A stretch of 64,000 bases of DNA. It comes from Actinosynnema pretiosum (GTDB lineage Bacteria; Actinomycetota; Actinomycetes; Mycobacteriales; Pseudonocardiaceae). Where the stretch lies: the NCBI RefSeq assembly GCF_024171695.1, contig NZ_JAMTCF010000011.1, positions 270,734 through 334,733 of the forward strand. The letters are read 5' to 3'. Below are positions 24,425 to 32,809 of this stretch, one piece after another. The notes under the pieces are model-generated. The model did not search any database. It saw nothing but the letters and a program-made list of their open reading frames with translations, and had not been told where the DNA came from. Within the stretch, counting starts at the first letter, position 1, and the number at the start of each line of letters is the position of its first letter. Both the position numbers and the translations under genes were made by a program.

Positions 24425-26215
24425 GTGCAGCCGCTTCATGCTTCCGACCCGGTGGAGATCGGCCGCTACCGCCTGACCGGGCGGCTCGGCTCCGGCGGGA
24501 TGGGCAGCGTCTACCTGGGGCGCTCGCCCGGTGGCAGGCTGGCCGCCGTCAAGGTGATCAACCTGGGGTTCCAGGAGGACCCGAACGCGCTGGAGCGGTT
24601 CCGCCGCGAGGTCGAGACGCTCCGGACCGTGCGCAGCGCCTACACCGCCGCGCTCATCGACTCCGAGACCACGACCCCGCCGTGCTGGTTCGCCACCGAG
24701 TACGTGCCCGGCCCCACGCTCGCCCGCGCCATCAAGGACGAGGGCGGGCTGCCGCCCGACCTGTGCCGCGCGCTGCTCGCCGCGCTCGCCGAGGGGCTGG
24801 CCGACATCCACGCGCACGGCGTGTGGCACCGCGACGTCAAGCCGCAGAACGTGATCCTGTCCGCGACCGGCCCGCAGCTGATCGACTTCGGCATCGCCCG
24901 CGCCACCGAGCAGACCGCGCTCACCCAGCAGGGCCTGGCCACCGGCAGCCCCGGCTACATCGCGCCCGAGGTGCTGACCGACGACGCGGTGGGCCCGGCC
25001 GCCGACGTGTTCGCGCTCGGCGCGACCATCGCCCGCGCCGCCACCGGCAGGCCGCCGTTCGGCGACGGCAACGCGTACGCGATCACCTACCGGACCGTGC
25101 AGGTCGACCTCGACCTCGACGGGGTCGAGCCGGAGCTGGCCGCGCTGATCACCGCGATCACCGACCGCGACCCGGCGCGCAGGCCCAGCCCGCAGGAGAT
25201 CATCGAGCGCTGCCAGCCCGCGCCGCAGCTCGTGGAGCACCCGGCGTACCGGCGGGCGCTCGTCCGCAGCGCGGCGGCCCGTGACGAGCGCACCGACGTG
25301 CTGGTCGGGCCCGTGGCGCCCGGTCCGTCGACGCCCGGACCGGTGCCCGCGCAGCAGGCCCCGCAGCAGCCGCCCGCCCAGCCACCGGCGCAGCAGCCGC
25401 ACACCCCGCCCCGGCCGGGGCCCGCGCAGTTCCCGCAGCAGGTCGCGCACCAGGGGCCCGCGTCCGGACTCCAGTCGCTGCCCCGGTCGGGCCCGCAGCC
25501 CACCCTGGCCGGCTACCCGCCCACCGGCTACCAGCAGCCGCCGACCGCCTACCGGACCCACCCCGGCGGCCCGCCGCAGGTCCACCACCCCGTGCACACC
25601 GGTCCGCAGCAGGTCAAGCGCCGTCCCGGCGCGCTCGCCGCCGTCGCGGCCGTCGCCGTGCTCGCGCTCGCCGGCGGCGGGATCTACCTGCTGGACAAGA
25701 ACAAGTCGGCCGACCAGGCGGGCGGCGGCACGTCCGCGTCCACGCCCGCCTCGCAGTCCGGCGGGGCGGGCCAGCCGCCCGCCTCCGAGTCGGACGTCCC
25801 CGACGGCAACCGCTGCACCACGGCCCAGCTCACGATGGTCTTCGAGCCGGTCGAGCGCGGGGGCCGCGTCGCCACCTACCGGCTGGTGTTCACCAACACC
25901 TCCAACCAGGAGTGCGTGCTCAACGGCTTCCCCGGCGTCTCCCTGCGCGACAACGACAACGCGATCATCGGCGACGCGGCCGGTCGCGCGGGCGGCACCA
26001 AGGAGCCGGTCACCCTGGTCCCCGGCACGGCCGTGCAGGCCGACGTGATCGCGAGCGTGAGCGAGTCGGGCGACGACGAGGGCTGCTGGGAGGAGCCCGA
26101 GACCCTCGTCGTCTTCCCGCCCGCGTCCAAGTCCACGATGACGCTGAAGACCAAGGAGCCGGTCGTCTGCGGCGAGCGGTTCACCGTCGGCGCGGTCTAC
26201 CCCGTGCAGACCTGA
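24425..26215 (+). CDS. Receptor-type Ser/Thr protein kinase with extracellular DUF4232-like domain
   Basis: 596 residues from GTG 24425 (GAGAGG upstream; an ATG at 24359 is possible but less likely). Kinase domain motifs in order: GSGGMGSVYLG (glycine loop), AAVKVI (lysine), HRDVKPQNVIL (catalytic loop), DFGIA, SPGYIAPEVL. A long Pro/Gln-rich linker (about residues 290-395) leads to one transmembrane helix (ALAAVAAVAVLALAGGGIYLL) and an extracellular region with CTTAQLTMVFEPVE and VLNGFPGVSLRD, like the DUF4232 domain. This is a PknB-type membrane kinase that would sense an external ligand; the ligand is unknown. Confidence 0.92.
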   Translation: MQPLHASDPVEIGRYRLTGRLGSGGMGSVYLGRSPGGRLAAVKVINLGFQEDPNALERFRREVETLRTVRSAYTAALIDSETTTPPCWFATEYVPGPTLARAIKDEGGLPPDLCRALLAALAEGLADIHAHGVWHRDVKPQNVILSATGPQLIDFGIARATEQTALTQQGLATGSPGYIAPEVLTDDAVGPAADVFALGATIARAATGRPPFGDGNAYAITYRTVQVDLDLDGVEPELAALITAITDRDPARRPSPQEIIERCQPAPQLVEHPAYRRALVRSAAARDERTDVLVGPVAPGPSTPGPVPAQQAPQQPPAQPPAQQPHTPPRPGPAQFPQQVAHQGPASGLQSLPRSGPQPTLAGYPPTGYQQPPTAYRTHPGGPPQVHHPVHTGPQQVKRRPGALAAVAAVAVLALAGGGIYLLDKNKSADQAGGGTSASTPASQSGGAGQPPASESDVPDGNRCTTAQLTMVFEPVERGGRVATYRLVFTNTSNQECVLNGFPGVSLRDNDNAIIGDAAGRAGGTKEPVTLVPGTAVQADVIASVSESGDDEGCWEEPETLVVFPPASKSTMTLKTKEPVVCGERFTVGAVYPVQT

Positions 26216-26233
26216 CCAGCGCGACCCCGGCCG

Positions 26234-26872
26234 CTAGACAGCAGCCTCCGGCGGGATCTCCACGGCGATCTCCGCCCCGAGCCGCGCGCCCGCCAGCAGC
26301 TCCAGCTCGTCCCCGCTCCAGAACCGGCCGGGGTCGTACCAGTTGGCGCGCCTGCCGGTCGGCAGCAGCCCCATGGCCTCGTAGGTCACCGCCACCACCT
26401 CGGCGCAGTAGGCGGTCTCCAGCGTCATCTCGGCCGACCGGCGCACCCTGGGCAACCGGCCGCGCAGCCACCGCCCGGCCAGCCGCGCGGTCGACGGGAA
26501 CGGCGTCCCGTCCAGCCGGGCCACGGTCCTGAGCACGGCGTCGTCCACGTCCAGCGAGTGGTCGAGCTGCCGCAGCCACGCCCGCTGCCCGTACTTGCGC
26601 GCCCACACCACGACGGCGTCGTGCAGGTCGTGCAGCTGCACCCCGCGCTGGTGGGTCCCGGTCCACACGTCGGGCAGCGAGCGCCCCAGCTCGGCGTGCC
26701 ACATCAGCGGCGGCAGGTCGTCCACGACGACGGACATGCCGACGTGGTTGACGGGGCTGTTGGTGGTCATCTGGATCGCCCGGTCGGCCGGTGAGCTGCC
26801 CCGGAACAGCCAGACGTCGCCGGTCCGGGTGAGGTCCACGGCCTCGGCGAGGGAGATTCGCGTTTCGCCCAT
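26234..26872 (-). CDS. YiiX/YebB-like NlpC/P60-superfamily cysteine hydrolase
   Basis: 212 residues. GDVWLFRGSSPADRAIQMTT, SPVNHVGMSVVV (catalytic His context) and TAYCAEVVAVTYEAMGLL (catalytic Cys context, permuted order) match the permuted papain-like YiiX/YebB group. No signal peptide is evident, so it may act in the cytoplasm or at the membrane on lipid or amide substrates. It is divergent from a small membrane protein gene 17 bases away. Confidence 0.75.
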   Translation of the reverse strand: MGETRISLAEAVDLTRTGDVWLFRGSSPADRAIQMTTNSPVNHVGMSVVVDDLPPLMWHAELGRSLPDVWTGTHQRGVQLHDLHDAVVVWARKYGQRAWLRQLDHSLDVDDAVLRTVARLDGTPFPSTARLAGRWLRGRLPRVRRSAEMTLETAYCAEVVAVTYEAMGLLPTGRRANWYDPGRFWSGDELELLAGARLGAEIAVEIPPEAAV

Positions 26873-26889
26873 CCGGGTAGCCTAGGCAC

Positions 26890-27051
26890 ATGCGCTTCTG
26901 GAGGCTGGTTGGACTTGCCGGTGTCGCCGGGGTCGCGGCGACCGGTGTGGTGGTCGCGCGGGCCGAGCGCAAGCGCCGCGCCTACACGCCGGACGAGATC
27001 CGCGAGCGGTTGCACGCGAAGGCGGCCGAGAAGGCGGTCGAGCAGGGCTGA
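26890..27051 (+). CDS. Small membrane protein (53 aa), probably leaderless
   Basis: 53 residues: one N-terminal hydrophobic segment (LVGLAGVAGVAATGVVVA) then a basic, charged tail (RAERKRRAYTPDEIRERLHA). A TAGCCT hexamer lies 5 bases before the ATG and there is no ribosome-binding site, which fits transcription starting at the start codon. The topology suggests a single-pass inner-membrane protein with a cytoplasmic tail. Function not recognised. Confidence 0.7.
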   Translation: MRFWRLVGLAGVAGVAATGVVVARAERKRRAYTPDEIRERLHAKAAEKAVEQG

Positions 27052-27162
27052 CGCCCCGACGGCCCCTGATCGGCGCGGCTGACCGGCGCAACGCGGAGCG
27101 CGTGCGCGGGAACACGCGGTGTGCGGGGCAACGCTCTCGACGCGGCCGGGAACACACCGGGT

Positions 27163-27793
27163 GTGACGAGGGTGGGGAACGGGGCGCGGAAGCCGGAGCC
27201 GCCGGGTGGTCCGGGGTGCGCGGACCGCGACGACCGGGTGCTGTGGGAGCTGGCGGGGGCCGGTGACCGGGGGGCGTTCGGCGAGCTGTACCGGCGGCAC
27301 GTCGAGGCGGTGTGGAACTACGCGTACCGGTTGACCGGGTCCTGGTCGGTCGCCGAGGACCTGACGTCGGCCACGTTCCTGGCGGCGTGGCGCAAGCTCG
27401 CGGACCTCACGCTGGTGAACGCGAGCGCCCGGCCGTGGCTGTTCACGGTGACCAGCAACCTGGCCATGCACGAGCACCGCAGCGGGGCGGTTCAGCCGCC
27501 TGCTCTCGCGCGTCCCGCTGGTGGAGGCCACCCGCGACCACGCCGACGACGTGGTGGACCGGGTGGACGCGGACCGCAGGCTGCGGGTGGTGCTGGACGC
27601 CGTGGCCGGGCTCCCGCGCGGTGAGCGGCGCGCGGTGGAGCTGTGCCTGCTGGGCGAGCTGCCCACCGCCGACGCGGCGGCCGTGCTCGGCATCGCCGAG
27701 GTGAGCGTGCGGGCGCGGATCTCGCGGGCCAGGGGCAGGCTGCGCGGGCTGCTCGGCGACATCGGGACCGGCGTGGTGGAGGAGGGACCGTGA
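27163..27793 (+). pseudogene. ECF-type sigma-70 factor interrupted by a frameshift
   Basis: The first part, in one frame, is a sigma region 2 (LYRRHVEAVWNYAYRLTGSW; EDLTSATFLAAWRKL; PWLFTVTSNLAMHEHRS). After a GGGG run at 27484-27487 the coding sense continues in another frame with RFSRLLSRVPLVEATRDHAD, then sigma region 4 (LPRGERRAVELCLLGELPTA; AAVLGIAEVSVRARISRARG). Removing one G joins the two into a normal ECF factor of about 210 residues. Either the gene is inactivated, the base call is wrong, or there is frameshifting. Two GGGAACAC motifs upstream (27105-27112, 27150-27157) resemble ECF -35 boxes. Its stop overlaps the next start. Confidence 0.8.
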
Positions 27794-28543
27794 GGGGGAG
27801 CGCTGACCTGCCCGAGCCGAGGCCGATGCCGGAGGCGCTGGCGGACGGGATCTGGGCGGCCGTCGAGCCGGGGCTGGACCTGGACCTGGACCGGCCGGGG
27901 GAGCGGTCCAGGAGGTGGCGCGCGCCGCTGGCGGTGGCGGCGTCGGTCGCGGCGCTGACGCTCGGGGTCGTGCAGGGGTTGCCGGGGGCGGAGGCGCCTC
28001 CGGAGGTCCGGGTGGCGAGGTACGAGGTGGCGGCGGGACCCAGGTCGGGGCTGGTCGGGGAGTGCCTGGAAGCGGCCGGCGCGCTGCCCGAGGGGTTCTG
28101 GCGGGAGGGGAGGCCCGCCGAAGGCCCCTGGCGGGCCGGGGTCCAGGTGGAGAACGAGGCCGGGGACACCTTCCTGGTGATCCGCTCGGACGTGCGCGCG
28201 GGGGTCTGCCTCATCCAGCACGGGCGGGCCGCAGCCGTCCTCGGCGGTGATTTCCTCGGGCAGCGCACCTATCCCGGGCTCACCGCCGAGCGGCCGTTCG
28301 GCAGCCTGACGTCGATGAACAAGCGCGAGGACGAGAACATCCACTTCGGGTTCACCTCCGACGAGGTGACCGGTGTGTCGCTGATCGGAGCGGGCGGTGG
28401 TTCGTCGCCCGCGACCGTCGTCGACGGGACGTTCGCGGTGAAGAACCAGTTCCCCGAGGACAGGGCGCCGCACAGCACCAACACCGTGGTGGCGACGCTG
28501 AGCGGGGGGGCGGGTGGTGGAGGGGCCGCTGCGGGAGTGGTGA
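27790..28543 (+). CDS. Membrane protein, probable anti-sigma/associated factor, with a 3' frameshift at a G-run
   Basis: Starts at GTG 27790, overlapping the sigma factor stop. A short N-terminal cytoplasmic segment is followed by one membrane helix (APLAVAASVAALTLGVVQGL) and an exterior domain of about 160 residues with two cysteines (GECLEAAG; GVCLIQHG). At a run of seven G (28504-28510) the given frame continues to 28854 through Arg/Pro-rich shadow sequence that overlaps the next gene. With six G it would stop at 28543 after VVEGPLREW, a more natural end, which I use here. Context next to an ECF sigma gene suggests an anti-sigma or accessory role; no zinc-finger motif is seen. Confidence 0.6.
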
Positions 28544-28580
28544 GCCGGGGTCGTTCGGCGGGTGAACTAGTCTCACGCGG

Positions 28581-29204
28581 ATGGGGAGAGAGATCGTCGT
28601 GGGGGTTTGCGCGCTGGTGGCGCTGGTGGGGTGTTCGACGTCCTCGCCCTCGTCGTCGGAGGAGGGCTCGGCGGCTCCCGCCACCACCGCCTCGGGACCG
28701 GCCGGTGTCGAGCGCTTGCAGCAGGACTGGTGGGCGTGGGCGGCGGGCCTGCCGGAGGAGACGAACCCGGTGCTGGACACCACCGGCGAGCACTGCGCCC
28801 GCGCGCAACCGGACGACCGCTGGTTGTTGGCGGGGTCGTTCGGGGAGACGCTGACGAGGGAGTGCGCCGTGCCCGCGGGCGTGCCGCTGGCGGGGCCCGC
28901 GGTGAACCTGGTGGCGGGCGACGAGGCGGAGTGCGCCGAGTTCATGGCGGACGCCGAGGGCGAGGTGACCCTGGACGGCGCGCCGGTCGCCCTGGACCGC
29001 GTGGAGTCGGCTCCGGTGCGCTTCACGGCCGTCGCGGGCAACCCGGTGACGAGGCGGGGCGGGGAGCAGGACCTGGTGGGGTGCGGGTTGTGGTTCAGCG
29101 TGCCGGGGTTGGCGCGGGGGGAGCACCGGGTGGTGATCAACGGGACGGGGACGGGGTTCGCGCTGTCGGTGACCTACGAGCTGACGGTGGGGTCGGCTGA
29201 CTGA
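28581..29204 (+). CDS. Secreted lipoprotein of unknown function
   Basis: 207 residues. N-terminal signal with lipobox LVGC (MGREIVVGVCALVALVGCS), then a Ser/Thr-rich linker and a domain with cysteines (EHCARAQPDD; RECAVPAG; AECAEFMAD; VGCGLWFSVPG). A TAGTCT box ends 7 bases before the ATG and no ribosome-binding site is visible, so the transcript may be leaderless. It would be anchored to the outer face of the membrane. Function not recognised. Confidence 0.8.
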   Translation: MGREIVVGVCALVALVGCSTSSPSSSEEGSAAPATTASGPAGVERLQQDWWAWAAGLPEETNPVLDTTGEHCARAQPDDRWLLAGSFGETLTRECAVPAGVPLAGPAVNLVAGDEAECAEFMADAEGEVTLDGAPVALDRVESAPVRFTAVAGNPVTRRGGEQDLVGCGLWFSVPGLARGEHRVVINGTGTGFALSVTYELTVGSAD

Positions 29205-29240
29205 GAGGCGTTCCGGGGCGGGTTGAGTCCATCTATTCCT

Positions 29241-30569
29241 TCAGTGTGGAACGAAACCAGTCTCGAGCCGCATCGGTGGTTCGGTGATCGGGCTGCTCTC
29301 GGAGTGATCGGCCCCGCAGGGGCAGCCTGTCATCGGATTCGCGTGTCCGCGCCTCTCCAGCACGAACGAGATCCGCCGCGCCGCACCGACGCAGTGCCTG
29401 CCGAAGACGACCGGTCCACCGCGCAGTTCGACCCCGAGCAGGCGCAGGGCCACCCGGCGCCCGGCCCTGAAAGCGGCCCACCACCGCCGCTCGCGCGCCC
29501 GCAGGACGAGCAGCTGCGCCCACAGCGTGAGCTCCGCCCGGTGCCCACCGCCCGCTCTGGCCAGCACGATCCCGCGCTCTGCCACGGCCTCCGCCTTCGC
29601 GTGCTGGGCCGTGCGCGCGTAGTACCGGAACCACGTCCCGTCCAGAACCGCCGTGCTCACCCCGTTCTGCCCCAGGTGCTCGAAGGTCGCCGTGGCCCAG
29701 CGCAGGTGGAAGTGCGCTTCCCGCAACAACCCTCCGCTGACCAGGACCTCGGCGAGCCGCTGGTGGAAGAAGCCGTGCCCGAGCAGTTGGTCGTCGGACA
29801 GCGCCTCCGCCCTGACGTAGTGCTCGGCGGCGAGGTCGTGCTCACCCGCGCCGTGGTGGATGCGGCCGAGGAAGTGCACCGCCTCCGCGACGGCCTGCCT
29901 CGCCCCTCGAGGGCCCACCCGCCCCGGATCCAGCGCCACCGCTCGTTCCAGGTGCTCCCTCGCTGCTCCGGGGTTGGTGTAGAACAGGATCGTCCCCGTC
30001 GTGCACTCCACTTGGGCGGCTTGCCCCGGCGCCTCGCCCCGCCCGGTGATCCGCGCGCACTCCGCCAGCACCCGCCGAGCCCGCCGGTAACCGCTGAGGT
30101 CGACGTGGAGCTTGGCCAGCGCCAGCAGGGACTCGACCCGCTCCTCCGGCGAGACCGCAGCGGACACCGCACCCTCGATGAGCTCCCGGCGCAGTGGAGT
30201 GCTGTTGCTGGACCTGATCTCCAGCCGCGCGGCGGACAGCAGCAGCCGCGACACCGGGTGCCCGGCCCCGCGCAACCGTTCGATCAGCTCCAGCGCGCTG
30301 TCGTGCAGCTGCGGGTACCCGTCGAAGTCCCGCCCCGCGCCCGCGATCAGCACCGCGTCGAACGCGATCCGCACCAGTTCCGCCACCGCCCCCGCCTCGA
30401 CCCCGCCCTCCACCACGACCGCCGCCCGCAGCAGCGTTCCCAGCTCGGGCACCGCCTCCGTCGTGGTGTGCGCCTCCGGTTCGGCGACCACGCGGGCGAT
30501 CTTCACCGGGAAGCGCGCGCGGGCGCGGCGGGCGAACAGCTCCTGCCAGGCCGTCAGCGGTTCAGCCAC
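29241..30569 (-). CDS. TPR-like helical repeat protein coupled to a STAND ATPase
   Basis: 442 residues from GTG 30569, overlapping the end of the ATPase gene by 8 bases. It contains repeated helix pairs (VESLLALAKLHVDLSGYRRA; AREHLERAVALDPGR; AEHYVRAEALSD; REAHFHLRWATATFEHLG; RAELTLWAQLLVLRARERRW), typical of tetratricopeptide arrays. No signal peptide or membrane span. In STAND systems such repeats usually sense the activating ligand or partner; here they are encoded as a separate protein, as if the usual ATPase-TPR fusion had been split. Confidence 0.8.
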   Translation of the reverse strand: MAEPLTAWQELFARRARARFPVKIARVVAEPEAHTTTEAVPELGTLLRAAVVVEGGVEAGAVAELVRIAFDAVLIAGAGRDFDGYPQLHDSALELIERLRGAGHPVSRLLLSAARLEIRSSNSTPLRRELIEGAVSAAVSPEERVESLLALAKLHVDLSGYRRARRVLAECARITGRGEAPGQAAQVECTTGTILFYTNPGAAREHLERAVALDPGRVGPRGARQAVAEAVHFLGRIHHGAGEHDLAAEHYVRAEALSDDQLLGHGFFHQRLAEVLVSGGLLREAHFHLRWATATFEHLGQNGVSTAVLDGTWFRYYARTAQHAKAEAVAERGIVLARAGGGHRAELTLWAQLLVLRARERRWWAAFRAGRRVALRLLGVELRGGPVVFGRHCVGAARRISFVLERRGHANPMTGCPCGADHSESSPITEPPMRLETGFVPH

Positions 30570-31740
30570 GGTCGGCGCGCCAGGCGAGCGGGCAGGTGTA
30601 CTGGTACAGCAGGCTGTGGATCGAGTACCGCCGGTTGCGGTCCGACGGGCGCACCAGGCCGAGCCTGCACGCGGTTTCCAGCACCGGGTCGAACGCCTCC
30701 GGAGCCACGCCGCTCTCCTCCAGCAACCCCCGGTACGACAGCGACCCACCCCGGCTCGCCGCGCAGAACGCGAACAGCAGCCCCAGCGCGTCCTCCTCGC
30801 CCGACCGGTCCCGCAGCTCGTCCAGCGACCGGTCGAACAGCCACGCCCGCACCCGTCCGCCCAACCGGTCTGCCGCCGTGCCCAGCTCGGCCAGCACCAG
30901 GTCCATCGAACGGCCCGTCACCAGGTAGCGGCGGCAGGCCAGTTTGATCAGGAACGGGTTGCCCTCGGTGATCGCGTGCAGCGGCGCGAGGTCCGCGTCG
31001 TCCGCCGCGCCCAGGTCCGTCCCCTCCGCCACCACGCGCACCAGGTCGCAGGACTGCTCCGGGGACAGCGGTCGCACGCGCACGTCGCTCACGTCCAGGT
31101 CGTCGCCCAGGACCGCCCACCGGGTGGTCGCCACGACCTTGTGCGGGTGCCGCAGGCCCAGCTCCCGCAACCGGCCGATCACCCGGTGCGCTGCGTGCAC
31201 GTGCTCCAGGTTGTCGACCACGACCAGCAGCCGAGTCCCGGCCAGCTCGTGCCCCAGGAACCCGGACAGCGCCTGCTCCCACAGCGCCTGGTTCGCGGGC
31301 AGCGGGCACCCGAGCTGGCCGGAGACGATGCGGACCACATCGTGCCAGTGCACCGAGTGCAGCGCCGCGTCCTCCGCTTCCGACGACGAGAAGCGGCTGT
31401 TCTTGGCGGACGCCCACACGATGCGGTCGAACACGCCCTCGGCGGCGATCCTGGTCACCGCCGCGTGCGTGATCGCGGTCTTGCCCAGCCCGCCCGCGCC
31501 CGACACGGTCACCGCGGACGGGGCGTCCGCGCCGGAGATCGCGGTCACCAGGCGGGACACGGCCGCCTCGGCGTGGACCAGCGCCTCCGGTTCCAGCAGC
31601 GCGTGCGACGCCCAGTCCGCCACCGGCGCCCGAGGCCCGGTGTGCAGGTGCACGGCGCCGATGCGCTCCGCCTGGACGCTGGTGGTCACGGCGCCGTGCA
31701 CGGTGTTCCGCACGTGCGGGTCGTCGCGCTGGGAGGGCAC
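30562..31740 (-). CDS. NB-ARC/STAND P-loop ATPase with an N-terminal VQA-type tag
   Basis: 392 residues. P-loop VSGAGGLGKTAITHAAV, Walker B RLLVVVDNLEHVH, sensor-like VVATTRWAVLG, GNPFLIKLACRRYL and a winged-helix-like C-terminal part: a STAND-class NTPase. The N-terminal 60 residues carry NTVHGAVTTSVQAERIGAVH, a variant of the N..G.v.G.vvQAg.I.G.V motif found in front of actinobacterial STAND proteins. There is no DNA-binding or catalytic effector domain in this chain. Translationally coupled to the TPR protein; together they could be a ligand-triggered signalling or conflict system (inference). Confidence 0.85.
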   Translation of the reverse strand: MPSQRDDPHVRNTVHGAVTTSVQAERIGAVHLHTGPRAPVADWASHALLEPEALVHAEAAVSRLVTAISGADAPSAVTVSGAGGLGKTAITHAAVTRIAAEGVFDRIVWASAKNSRFSSSEAEDAALHSVHWHDVVRIVSGQLGCPLPANQALWEQALSGFLGHELAGTRLLVVVDNLEHVHAAHRVIGRLRELGLRHPHKVVATTRWAVLGDDLDVSDVRVRPLSPEQSCDLVRVVAEGTDLGAADDADLAPLHAITEGNPFLIKLACRRYLVTGRSMDLVLAELGTAADRLGGRVRAWLFDRSLDELRDRSGEEDALGLLFAFCAASRGGSLSYRGLLEESGVAPEAFDPVLETACRLGLVRPSDRNRRYSIHSLLYQYTCPLAWRADRG

Positions 31741-31803
31741 CCGGACATGGTCGCGCGCCCGCGCCCGACGATCACCGCAGAAAGCGGGGTCCCGCCGAGG
31801 GGA

Positions 31804-32808
31804 TCACCAAGCCCCCGAGATCAGCGGCGTCAACCGGTCCGCCACCTTCCGGTGCCCCGCGTCGTTCGGGTGCACGTTGTCCACCGTGTCGGTCGACTCC
31901 ACGATCCACCCCGTGGTGTCCACGAACCGGATCCGCGGATCCCCCACCGCCGCCACCGCCGCCTGGGTCTCCGCGACGTACCGGCCCCGGAACACCCGCA
32001 GCGCGAGCACCAGCGCGTTCGGGTACTTCTCCCGCACCCGCCGCAGCAGCGTCGTGTACCCCGCCTGGAACTGCGCCCCCGTCACGCCGTGGCCCACGTC
32101 GTTCGTGCCCAGGTTGACCACCACCGCGTCCGCCCGGTACCGGCCGAAGTCCCACAGGGGCGCGGTCGCCGCCAGGCCCGTGCGCAGCCAGCGGTCGCTC
32201 ATGCCGATGCAGCCGTCCGCCGCCGGGTACAGGCACGCGCCGCCCACCGCGATCTGGGTGTGCGCCGCGCCCAGCCGCTCCCCGGTCAGCCAGGCGTACC
32301 CGGTCAGCGCCTGCTTCGACGACAGCTGCCCCACGGTGATCGAGTCGCCGATGAACTCCACCGTGCGCGCGGGCGTCGCCGGGGCGTAGGTGCGCGCGCC
32401 CGAGTCCAGCACCACGCCCCGGAACACCGCGTCCCCCTTGTACGAGCCCGCGATCGGCCGGTACGACACGCGCACCGTGTGGTTGCCCGCCTTCAGCGGG
32501 GTCGGGGTCAGGTTGACGGTGCCGCTCACGTTCGCGTGCAGCACGTCCGGGCCGCCGTCGACGCTCGCGTACAGGTCGATCGCGTTGCGCTGCTTGAGCT
32601 TCACGGTCGTTCCGGTGAAGCCGACCAGCACGTACGCGCCCGCCCACTCCGACACGTGCGCCGTCGGGTCCGCCGTGTTCCAGCGGCCGAAGTACTTCAC
32701 GTTCGAGTCGGTCGGGGAGCCGTCGCCGGTCGCGGCCCCGGCGACGGGGGCGGCCAGGCCGGTGGCCAGCAGGGCGGCCAGGGCTGCGGTGATCACTCGG
32801 ACGCCCAT
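31804..32808 (-). CDS. Secreted SGNH/GDSL esterase with N-terminal beta-sandwich domain (CE2-like)
   Basis: 334 residues. Signal peptide ending AGAAT. A jelly-roll-like domain (GAYVLVGFTGTTVKLKQRN; NAIDLYASVDGGPDVLHANV) precedes the SGNH hydrolase fold: block I VEFIGDSITVGQ (Ser), block III VNLGTNDVGHG (Asn/Gly), block V VDNVHPNDAGHRKVADRL (Asp/His). The two-domain layout matches carbohydrate esterase family 2, which deacetylates xylan or mannan oligosaccharides. It is the second gene of a tandem pair of paralogues, 1 base after the first. Confidence 0.85.
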   Translation of the reverse strand: MGVRVITAALAALLATGLAAPVAGAATGDGSPTDSNVKYFGRWNTADPTAHVSEWAGAYVLVGFTGTTVKLKQRNAIDLYASVDGGPDVLHANVSGTVNLTPTPLKAGNHTVRVSYRPIAGSYKGDAVFRGVVLDSGARTYAPATPARTVEFIGDSITVGQLSSKQALTGYAWLTGERLGAAHTQIAVGGACLYPAADGCIGMSDRWLRTGLAATAPLWDFGRYRADAVVVNLGTNDVGHGVTGAQFQAGYTTLLRRVREKYPNALVLALRVFRGRYVAETQAAVAAVGDPRIRFVDTTGWIVESTDTVDNVHPNDAGHRKVADRLTPLISGAW

Positions 32809-32809
32809 G

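Noticed and set aside
28544..28854. C-terminal extension of the sigma-neighbour protein
   Set aside because: Low-complexity Arg/Pro sequence overlapping a well-supported lipoprotein gene; better explained by the G-run frameshift.
30603..30617. A third copy of the GGTACAGCAGGCTGT operator
   Set aside because: It lies inside the STAND ATPase coding sequence (LLYQY region) and lacks the second arm; chance match.
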